15,076 nucleotides of DNA from Collinsella sp. (GTDB lineage: Bacteria > Actinomycetota > Coriobacteriia > Coriobacteriales > Coriobacteriaceae): contig DXLV01000024.1 in the NCBI GenBank assembly GCA_019414545.1, positions 13,947 through 29,022 of the forward strand, read 5' to 3'. The position numbers and the translations under genes were made by a program. Within the stretch, counting starts at the first letter, position 1, and the number at the start of each line of letters is the position of its first letter. This document shows, piece by piece, positions 1-5,465 of the stretch. The notes beneath the pieces were generated by a model. It ran no database searches, was not told the DNA's origin, and worked only from the letters and a program-made list of their open reading frames with translations.

Positions 1-1854
1 GGCGTAAACGCGCGCATGCTCCAAAAAGCGTCCGACGATAGAGCGGACATGCACGTTCTCGGTCTTGCCCGGAACGCCCGGCTTGAGGCACGAGATGCCG
101 CGGATGATCATGTCCACGCGCACGCCGGCACACGATGCCTCGGCGATCTTGTCGATGACCTCGCGGTCGGTGAGCGAGTTGAGCTTAAAGAACACACGGG
201 CGGGCTCGCCAGCAAGGGCGCGTTGTATCTCGCGATCCAGACCGCGCATAATGAGCGGCTTCAGGCCGACCGGCGCCACGCCCAGGAAGCGGTAATCGCC
301 GCGCAGGTTGCCCAGCGACAGGTTGCGGAAGAACAAGTTGGCGTCCTCGCCGATGCCGGGATGGGCGGTCATGAGCATAAAGTCGCTGTAGAGCTTGGCC
401 GTCTTCTCGTTAAAGTTGCCGGTGCCCAACAGCGTCAGGCGTGTAAGCGCCATGCCCTCGCGATAGGTGAGCTGGCAGATCTTGGAGTGGCACTTAAAGC
501 CTTCGGAGCCGTAGATGACGGTGCAGCCTGCCTCTTCCAGGCGCTCGGCCCACTCGATGTTGTTCTGCTCGTCGAAGCGGGCGCGGAGCTCCATGAGCAC
601 CGTGACCTCTTTGCCGTTCTCGGCGGCATCGATCAGCGACTCGCACAGGCGGCTCTGCTTGGCCACGCGGTAGAGCGTGATGCGCAGTGAGATGCACTCG
701 GGGTCGTAGGCGGCCTCGTGCACCAGATCCAGGAAGGGGTTCATAGCCTCATAGGGATAAAAGAGCAGCTTGTCGTGCTGAAGTACCTGCTCACGGATGG
801 AGCGGGCTATATCGATGGTGGGGTTGGGCTGCGGCTTAAACGGCGTAAAGAGCAGCTCGTTGCGCAGGTGCTCGGGAATCTTGCCCTCAATGCCGAAGAC
901 ATAGTCCAGGTTGAGCGGGATATCGCAGGTAAAAACCGAGCGGCGCGAAAGCTCGAGCGCCTTGCGGATAGTCTTGAGCGTTGCTTTTTCGAGTGAGCCC
1001 GAGACGGCGAGTACTATCGGCTGCAGGCGCAGACGCTTCTTGAGGATGCGCTTCATGTGCTGACGGTAGTCCTCTTCCTCTTCGACGCCCTCGCCGTCCG
1101 GATCGATGTCGGCGTTGCGGGTGACGCGGATGAACGCGCGGTCGAGCGGTTTATAGGAGCCAAAGCAACTGTCCAGGCAGGCGAGGATGACGTCCTCGAG
1201 CAGAATGTAGGAGTAGGTGCCGGTGGGCGAGGGGATCTCGACCACGCGGTTCATCGAGGCGGGAATCTCGATCAGGCCCAGCAGACTTTCCTCGTCGGTG
1301 ACGCCGTCCAAGCCGCAGGCCAGGTAGAGCGCGCCGTTGCGCAGGTTGGGGAAGGGGTGGCGCGGGTCGATCACCAGCGGCGAGATGACCGGCGACACGT
1401 AGGCCTGGAAGTAGCGGTTGACAAAGGTGCGCTCCTCGGGCGTAAGCGAATCGATGCGAGCGCGGTGAACGCCCAGGGCGTTGAGTTTGCCCTCGATGTT
1501 CTTAAAAATGGACTCCCAACGGGTAAGGAGCCCGGGCAGCTCTGCCATGACGGCATCGACCTGTTCGGAGGCGGTCATATTGCTCTTGTTGTCGACAGGT
1601 TGCTTTTTTAGCTCGGCCAGGTCGGACAGGCCACCCACGCGCACCATGAGGAACTCATCGAGGTTTGACTCGAAGATCGAGACGAACTTAAGGCGCTCGA
1701 ACAGCGGCACGGACTCATCGAAGGCTTCGTCGAGCACACGGTTGTCAAAGCGCAGCCAGCTGAGCTCTCGGTTCTGCGTGTACGAGAAGTCGCGCGGCGG
1801 TTTGCGCAGCTTGGCGGCCTTTTGCTTTTTTTCGATTTTGCTCGGCATATTCAT
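1..1854 (-). CDS. ppk: Polyphosphate kinase 1 (3' end cut by window edge)
   Basis: PPK1 reversibly polymerises the terminal phosphate of ATP into inorganic polyphosphate. Reading the minus strand from ATG 1854 gives 618 residues with no stop before the edge; the family is usually about 690-720 aa, so the last part of the C-terminal domain is missing. Visible landmarks: the N-terminal NRELSWLRF block (residues 28-36), SNLDEFLMVRV (63-73), RHPFPNLRNG (165-174), the KCHSK motif with the phosphorylated histidine at about H456, GTGNFNEKTAKLYSD (477-491), and the second conserved histidine in GRFLEHARVY (H613). A second in-frame ATG at 1848 is an equally possible start; neither has a strong ribosome binding site. 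It is divergent from arcA, with a 552-bp gap. It continues past position 1. The family assignment is firm. Confidence 0.96.
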   Translation of the reverse strand, partial: MNMPSKIEKKQKAAKLRKPPRDFSYTQNRELSWLRFDNRVLDEAFDESVPLFERLKFVSIFESNLDEFLMVRVGGLSDLAELKKQPVDNKSNMTASEQVDAVMAELPGLLTRWESIFKNIEGKLNALGVHRARIDSLTPEERTFVNRYFQAYVSPVISPLVIDPRHPFPNLRNGALYLACGLDGVTDEESLLGLIEIPASMNRVVEIPSPTGTYSYILLEDVILACLDSCFGSYKPLDRAFIRVTRNADIDPDGEGVEEEEDYRQHMKRILKKRLRLQPIVLAVSGSLEKATLKTIRKALELSRRSVFTCDIPLNLDYVFGIEGKIPEHLRNELLFTPFKPQPNPTIDIARSIREQVLQHDKLLFYPYEAMNPFLDLVHEAAYDPECISLRITLYRVAKQSRLCESLIDAAENGKEVTVLMELRARFDEQNNIEWAERLEEAGCTVIYGSEGFKCHSKICQLTYREGMALTRLTLLGTGNFNEKTAKLYSDFMLMTAHPGIGEDANLFFRNLSLGNLRGDYRFLGVAPVGLKPLIMRGLDREIQRALAGEPARVFFKLNSLTDREVIDKIAEASCAGVRVDMIIRGISCLKPGVPGKTENVHVRSIVGRFLEHARVYA

Positions 1855-1865
1855 CTGTCCGTTCA

Positions 1866-1880
1866 GTCCCCGCAGGGGAC
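1866..1880 (-). other. Perfect 6-bp inverted repeat in the ppk leader
   Basis: GTCCCC and GGGGAC are separated by three bases, 12 bp ahead of the ppk ATG on the minus strand. It could form a small hairpin near the 5' end of the ppk transcript or be an operator. There is no T-tract, so it is not a terminator. Function unknown. Confidence 0.4.
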
Positions 1881-1883
1881 GGT

Positions 1884-1911
1884 AGCCTAACACTATTCTC
1901 TATTGTCTCAA
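1884..1911 (-). promoter_or_regulatory. Possible ppk promoter
   Basis: On the minus strand TTGAGA (1911-1906) is followed after 16 bp by TAGGCT (1889-1884), a fair -35 and a poor -10. It would start transcription close to the GTCCCC/GGGGAC hairpin. The match is weak and not supported by comparison. Confidence 0.25.
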
Positions 1912-2042
1912 TTTAGTCGACTTGCGGCACGGACGCATTGTGCGAACGGTATCTTTACCTACTTCTAACGCTGACGAGCCGAAGCACTAACGCCCGGTGC
2001 TTTGAGTAAGCGATCTATATCCTCACTCAACTGGTGAGAATG
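1912..2042. other. Non-coding spacer between ppk and the arcA1 control region
   Basis: I find no credible gene here. The stretch contains one copy of TGCGAACGGT (1941-1950), also present at the pyrG promoter, but a short match like this may be chance. The wider gap 1855-2406 holds the ppk leader, this spacer and the arcA copy 1 regulatory region. Confidence 0.5.
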
Positions 2043-2081
2043 TATGAATAAGAATGATAGCAAGCTGAATATAATCGAATG
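2043..2081 (+). promoter_or_regulatory. Putative tandem ARG boxes (ArgR-type) upstream of arcA1
   Basis: Two 18-bp segments, 2043-2060 (TATGAATAAGAATGATAG) and 2064-2081 (GCTGAATATAATCGAATG), are separated by 3 bp, so their TGAAT half-sites at 2045 and 2066 lie 21 bp apart. Known ArgR/AhrC hexamers bind pairs of 18-bp ARG boxes with a 3-bp gap in E. coli. The left half of each box matches the TGAAT consensus; the right halves are poor (about 11 and 10 of 16 specified positions agree). An equivalent pair lies at nearly the same distance from the arcA2 promoter. ArgR control is inferred. Confidence 0.4.
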
Positions 2082-2257
2082 TAGGTCGAATCGAGGACAA
2101 GCGTCATTTATATGCAGAAAACCGTTTTCGCTATGCAATTTTGAATCATGGATAACTTTGAGTGTTTCGTCTTGATTTACTAGAAAAAAATAACATTTAC
2201 CTAGGGAAATCTGCTTTACAAAACTGAAGTGCATCATGGGGGAATCATATGCGATAT

Positions 2258-2324
2258 ACCGTTCATCGCACTTTGCTGACCGTTCGGGGGCGAGGTGGAA
2301 TTGCGAGTGGTTTTTGGATATAAC
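2258..2324 (+). promoter_or_regulatory. arcA1 promoter with paired CCGTTC sites
   Basis: ACCGTTC occurs at 2258 and 2279, 21 bp (two helical turns) apart. A 22-bp block from 2279 to 2300 is identical in the arcA2 promoter. The -10 is TATAAC (2319-2324), preceded by TTTTTGGA; the expected -35 position holds TGGAAT, a poor match. A weak -35 with direct repeats at about -40 and -61 from the -10 start is what an activator-dependent promoter looks like. Distances are the same at arcA2. The activator is unknown. Confidence 0.6.
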
Positions 2325-2341
2325 TAGAGCTGTCAGCAAGC

Positions 2342-2390
2342 AGCGTCCCATATGGAGGGGCGCTGATACATTCGGCCAGTAAGGCCCGAA
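2342..2390 (+). other. Two leader hairpins before arcA1
   Basis: Hairpin A pairs AGCGTCCC (2342-2349) with GGGGCGCT (2357-2364), including one G-U pair. Hairpin B pairs TTCGGCC (2371-2377) with GGCCCGAA (2383-2390) around one bulge. B ends just before the purine-rich ribosome binding region. Comparable structures with different sequence occur in the arcA2 leader. Confidence 0.45.
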
Positions 2391-3649
2391 AGAAAGGTAG
2401 GAGGCCATGACGAAAGGTCTGCACGTGCCTTCCGAGATCGGCAAGCTCAGGAAGGTCTGCCTGCACCGTCCCGGCGACGAGCTCCTCAACCTGCCGCCTG
2501 ACGAGCTCGAGCGACTCCTGTTCGACGACGTCCCGTTCCTTGAGGTCGCGCAGCAGGAGCACGACACCTTCGCCCAGATCCTGAGGGACCAGGGCGTCGA
2601 GGTGCTCTACCTCGAGAACCTCGTCGCGGAGGTGTTCGACCAGGTCCCCGGCGCCCGCGCCGAGTTCACCGACCAGTACATCGCCGAGGCGGGCATCCGC
2701 GGCCAGCACATGCCGCAGATCGTCCGCGAGAAGCTGGACTCCATCGAGGACAACCTCGAGTTCGTCAAGAAGACCATGGCCGGCATGACCAAGGCCGAGA
2801 TCGACATGCCCCTCACGGCGTCCACGACCCTCGACTCCCTGGTCAACTCCGAGTCCGAGTCCGACCTGATCATCGACCCGATGCCCAACCTCTACTTCAC
2901 CCGCGACCCGTTCGCGGTCGTCGGCGAGGGCGTCAACCTCAACCGCATGTACTCGGTCACCCGCAACCGCGAGACCCTGTACGGCAAGTACGTCTTCAAG
3001 TACCACCCCGACTACAAGGACGTCTCCCTGTACTTCCGCCGCGACTGCCAGTTCCACACCGAGGGCGGCGACGTGCTGAACATCAACGAGAAGACCCTCG
3101 CCGTCGGCATCTCCCAGCGCACCCAGGCGGCCGCCATCGACGTCATGGCCCAGAACATCTTCTGGAACTCCGACTCCAAGGTCGAGCGCATCCTGGCCTT
3201 CGACATCCCCGTCTCGCGCGCCTTCATGCACCTCGACACGGTCTTCACCCAGATCGACGTCGATAAGTTCACGATCCACCCCGCCATCATGGGCACCCTG
3301 CGCGTCTACGAGCTGACCGCCGGCAAGAACCCGGGCGACGTGAACATCCGCCTGATCGAGGACACCCTCGAGCACGTCCTGGAGGACGCCACCGGCGTCG
3401 ACCAGGTCAAGCTGATCCCCTGCGGCGGCGGCGACCCGATCGCGGCCTCCCGCGAGCAGTGGAACGACGGCTCCAACACCCTGTGCGTCGAGCCCGGCAA
3501 GATCTGCGTCTACGCCCGCAACACCGTCACCAACGACGTGCTGTACAAGGAGGGCCTGGACCTTCTCGTCGTGCCCTCCGCCGAGCTCTCCCGCGGCCGC
3601 GGCGGCCCGCGCTGCATGAGCATGCCCTTCTGGCGCGAGGACCTCTAAG
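2383..3649 (+). repeat. Long direct repeat, copy 1 (arcA)
   Basis: This 1267-bp segment matches 5459-6725 at a constant offset of 3076 bp. By eye the only difference is C2406 versus A5482, directly before the start codon. Identity ends one base after the TAA stop. Recombination between the copies would remove arcT and one arcA. Confidence 0.9.
2407..3648 (+). CDS. arcA: Arginine deiminase, copy 1
   Basis: Hydrolyses L-arginine to citrulline and ammonia, the first step of the cytoplasmic ADI pathway. It is 413 aa, normal for bacterial ArcA. Catalytic residues fit the family: NLYFTRDP with D167, HTEGGD with E219 and D222, HLDTVFTQID with H275 and D277, and the nucleophile C403 in GGPRCMSMPF close to the C-terminus. 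The ATG at 2407 follows an AAAGGTAGGAGG region. The protein is identical to copy 2 at 5483-6724. Codons are almost all C- or G-ending, more extreme than in the neighbouring aminotransferase, which suggests very high expression or a separate history. Followed by hairpins and then the aminotransferase, so arcA1 probably forms a two-gene unit with it. Confidence 0.97.
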   Translation: MTKGLHVPSEIGKLRKVCLHRPGDELLNLPPDELERLLFDDVPFLEVAQQEHDTFAQILRDQGVEVLYLENLVAEVFDQVPGARAEFTDQYIAEAGIRGQHMPQIVREKLDSIEDNLEFVKKTMAGMTKAEIDMPLTASTTLDSLVNSESESDLIIDPMPNLYFTRDPFAVVGEGVNLNRMYSVTRNRETLYGKYVFKYHPDYKDVSLYFRRDCQFHTEGGDVLNINEKTLAVGISQRTQAAAIDVMAQNIFWNSDSKVERILAFDIPVSRAFMHLDTVFTQIDVDKFTIHPAIMGTLRVYELTAGKNPGDVNIRLIEDTLEHVLEDATGVDQVKLIPCGGGDPIAASREQWNDGSNTLCVEPGKICVYARNTVTNDVLYKEGLDLLVVPSAELSRGRGGPRCMSMPFWREDL

Positions 3650-3656
3650 GTTTTCA

Positions 3657-3703
3657 AAGACCCGTACAGGTCTTAATACAAACATCTAGCTGCCATTAGA
3701 TGT
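3657..3703 (+). other. Two stem-loops after arcA1
   Basis: AAGACC/GGTCTT (3657-3662 with 3669-3674) and ACATCTA/TAGATGT (3682-3688 with 3697-3703). Neither has a following T-run. They could protect the arcA1 mRNA 3' end or slow polymerase ahead of the larger hairpin that follows. Confidence 0.45.
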
Positions 3704-3708
3704 CTCCC

Positions 3709-3743
3709 AATGGGACGGTGCGGTTCTTTCGCACCGTCCCGTT
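3709..3743 (+). terminator. Hairpin terminator or processing site between arcA1 and the aminotransferase
   Basis: An 11-bp perfect GC-rich stem (3712-3722 with 3730-3740, loop GTTCTTT) extends to 14 bp with A-T and G-U pairs. The downstream sequence is only partly T-rich (GTTCATGTTTATT), so termination may be partial. I see no convincing promoter before 3784, so the aminotransferase likely depends on read-through. Confidence 0.55.
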
Positions 3744-3783
3744 CATGTTTATTGACGCTAAATTAAGATCAGATAAGGTGGCC

Positions 3784-4908
3784 ATGGATATCAAGACAAT
3801 TGGCGTTGAGGAATGGCTCAACGTTTGGGAGAAGAGTGCTACCTGGGATATCGCTCAGTCGACGATCTCGTCGCTGACCATGGGTGAGCTTCGCGCACTT
3901 GACGAACAGGACGGTGCTACATTCTACGAGCGCCTGGATCGCGAGAAGATGAATTACGGCTGGATCGAGGGTTCGCCGGAGTTTAAGGCCGAAGTCGCCA
4001 AGCTGTATCGTCGCGAGGTCAATCCCGATCACATTTTGCAGACCAATGGCTGTACGGGTGCTAACCTCAATGCCATCATGGCTGTTGTCGAGCCCGGCGA
4101 TCACGTGATTGCCGAGTGGCCTACCTATGCGCCGCTCTATGAGATTCCGCGTACGCTCGGTGCCGAGGTCGAGTATTGGGAGCTTCGCGAGGAACTCGGC
4201 TGGAAGCCCGATATCGAGGAACTCAAGCGCTTGGTGCGTCCCAATACCAAGCTCATCTGCATCAACAACGCATCGAACCCCATCGGTACGGTGCTCGATG
4301 CCGATATGCTCGGCCAGATTGCCGAGATTGCCCGTTCGGTGGGCGACTACGTGCTGTGCGACGAGGTGTATCTGCCGCTCGAAAACACTGAGTCCTTTAT
4401 GTCGATGGTCGACGTGTACGAGAGGGCCATGGTCACCAACTCGTTGTCGAAGACCTATTCGACGCCTGCGGCCCGCGTGGGCTGGGTCGTGGCCGACGAA
4501 GAGGTGTCCAACCGCATCCGCACCTACCGCGATTACACCATGATCTGCGGCGGCGTGTTCAACGATGCCCTGGCGACCTATGTGCTTGAGCACAGGGACA
4601 AGATTCTCGAGCGTAACCGCAAGATCGTGTTTGGTAACCGCGATATCGCGCAGGCTTGGATCGATACGCAGCATCGTGTTTCCTGGACGGCCCCGCAGGG
4701 CGTGTCCAGCTCGTTTATCCAGCTGGATATTCCCGAGGATGACGAGGAGTTCTGCAAGCGCCTGCTGGCCGAGAGGGGAGTGCTGCTGGTCCCCGGTAGC
4801 CGTTTTGAGCTTCCCTGCGGAGCGCGCCTGGGCTACTGCGCGAGCGAAGATGTTCTTCGCGAGGGCCTGAGGCTTCTGGGCGAGGCGCTGGCCGAGTTCG
4901 ATCGCTAG
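3784..4908 (+). CDS. arcT: PLP-dependent aminotransferase of the ADI cluster (probable ArcT)
   Basis: A 374-aa class I/II fold-type I aminotransferase. PLP-site features: NASNP with N165, CDEVY with D193 and Y196, SLSKTYS with the Schiff-base lysine K223, R231 in ARVGW, and the substrate-carboxylate arginine R348 in ARLGYC. ATG 3784 is chosen because AAGGTGG lies just upstream; the longer in-frame start at 3700 would run through the hairpin at 3709-3743. An aminotransferase called ArcT sits in ADI operons of lactic acid bacteria, and the position between two arcA genes fits, but the symbol is by context and N-terminal likeness. The substrate is not established; an arginine-, ornithine- or citrulline-related amino acid, or alanine, is possible. 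Codon use is more T-ending than in arcA, suggesting a different expression level or origin. A strong terminator follows. Confidence 0.85.
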   Translation: MDIKTIGVEEWLNVWEKSATWDIAQSTISSLTMGELRALDEQDGATFYERLDREKMNYGWIEGSPEFKAEVAKLYRREVNPDHILQTNGCTGANLNAIMAVVEPGDHVIAEWPTYAPLYEIPRTLGAEVEYWELREELGWKPDIEELKRLVRPNTKLICINNASNPIGTVLDADMLGQIAEIARSVGDYVLCDEVYLPLENTESFMSMVDVYERAMVTNSLSKTYSTPAARVGWVVADEEVSNRIRTYRDYTMICGGVFNDALATYVLEHRDKILERNRKIVFGNRDIAQAWIDTQHRVSWTAPQGVSSSFIQLDIPEDDEEFCKRLLAERGVLLVPGSRFELPCGARLGYCASEDVLREGLRLLGEALAEFDR

Positions 4909-4913
4909 GATTC

Positions 4914-4957
4914 CGATGATCTTCGAGGGCCTTATCCAAATTGGCCGAAGATAATCG
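4914..4957 (+). other. Stem-loop immediately after arcT
   Basis: CGATGATCTTCG (4914-4925) pairs with CGAAGATAATCG (4946-4957), with one mismatch in 12. No T-run follows. It lies directly in front of the true terminator and probably stabilises the arcT mRNA 3' end. Confidence 0.45.
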
Positions 4958-4997
4958 AAAACGGATCCGTTTCCCTAGGGGAAGCGGGTCCGTTTTT
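4958..4997 (+). terminator. Strong intrinsic terminator after arcT
   Basis: A 16-bp stem (4960-4975 with 4979-4994) with two G-U pairs and a three-base loop; A-T pairs extend it, and a TTTTT run ends at 4997. It closes the arcA1-arcT unit and separates it from the arcA2 unit. Confidence 0.85.
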
Positions 4998-5078
4998 CCA
5001 TACCGAGAAGTCAAGTTTTTACAAATGGGGCCGTAAGGCGAGCCGGTATCCGCTGGGCCTTATACTGAGCTTCCGGTG

Positions 5079-5106
5079 AACGGTATCAAGCGTCTGGTAA
5101 ACGGTA
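5079..5106 (-). promoter_or_regulatory. Orphan pair of AACGGTA repeats, 21 bp apart
   Basis: AACGGTA at 5079-5085 and 5100-5106. On the minus strand this reads TACCGTT twice, the same core and the same 21-bp period as the paired CCGTTC sites at the two arcA promoters, but inverted and about 290-316 bp upstream of the arcA2 -10. No -10 is found at the matching distance on the minus strand, so it may be a distal binding site. Confidence 0.4.
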
Positions 5107-5120
5107 ATTTGTATACCAGA

Positions 5121-5159
5121 AATGAATAGGACAAACTTTTTTCTGAATAAAAATGAAAA
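5121..5159 (+). promoter_or_regulatory. Putative tandem ARG boxes upstream of arcA2
   Basis: TGAAT half-sites at 5123 and 5144 are 21 bp apart, as in the arcA1 region. The second 18-bp box, 5142-5159 (TCTGAATAAAAATGAAAA), agrees with the E. coli ARG box at 14 of 16 specified positions; the first box keeps only its left half. They lie 272 and 251 bp before the arcA2 -10, against 274 and 253 bp at arcA1. Confidence 0.45.
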
Positions 5160-5173
5160 TGGTTGGGACGTGG

Positions 5174-5197
5174 TATGAATCGCTAATTCTATTCATA
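5174..5197. promoter_or_regulatory. Perfect inverted repeat TATGAAT/ATTCATA
   Basis: TATGAAT and ATTCATA are separated by 10 bp. The half-site is the ARG-box half-site, but the spacing is wider than the usual 4 bp, so it may be two half-boxes or the operator of another dimeric regulator. No matching inverted repeat is seen at arcA1. Confidence 0.4.
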
Positions 5198-5333
5198 GCT
5201 TTGTTGGAAATATGCAATTTGAGGGTGGTTTAATAAAGTTTAGTTCCAATTGATTTTTGGATTGAAAACGCGTTTAAGCACGTAAATACACTTTATTAAA
5301 TCAAAGTGTGCCATGCGTGAAGTATATGTGTAT
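5198..5333. other. AT-rich spacer of the arcA2 control region
   Basis: No gene is seen. Short blocks match the arcA1 region at equal distances: ATGCAATTT at 5212 (copy 1 at 2133) and a CTTTA..AA..AAGTG..CATG block from 5291 (copy 1 from 2214). These show that the two upstream regions are diverged duplicates. Confidence 0.55.
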
Positions 5334-5400
5334 GCCGTTCACCCCTCATATAAAACCGTTCGGGGGCGAGGTGGAAGTATGGACTGATTTTGGATATAAA
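5334..5400 (+). promoter_or_regulatory. arcA2 promoter with paired CCGTTC sites
   Basis: GCCGTTC (5334-5340) and ACCGTTC (5355-5361) are 21 bp apart. The second starts the 22-bp block identical to arcA1 (5355-5376). The -10 is TATAAA (5395-5400); the -35 position holds TGGAAG, a poor match. Repeat-to-repeat, repeat-to--10 and -10-to-ATG distances (21, 40 and 88 bp) equal those at arcA1, although many bases between differ. Likely an activator-dependent promoter for arcA2-arcB-arcD. Confidence 0.6.
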
Positions 5401-5415
5401 TATGTCGTCAGCAAT

Positions 5416-5465
5416 AACGCCTCACACGGAGGGGCGCTAACGAATCGGCCCTGACAGGGGCCCGA
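5416..5465 (+). other. Two leader hairpins before arcA2
   Basis: Hairpin A: AACGCCTC (5416-5423) with GGGGCGCT (5431-5438), one mismatch. Hairpin B: TCGGCCCT (5445-5452) with AGGGGCCCGA (5456-5465), with bulged bases. B has a longer stem and a shorter loop than its arcA1 counterpart, yet occupies the same place before the ribosome binding site. Confidence 0.45.

Noticed and set aside
3700..3783. An upstream in-frame start for the aminotransferase.
   Set aside because: The added residues run through the 14-bp hairpin at 3709-3743 and have no ribosome binding site; family proteins begin near the GVEEWLN segment, which ATG 3784 gives.
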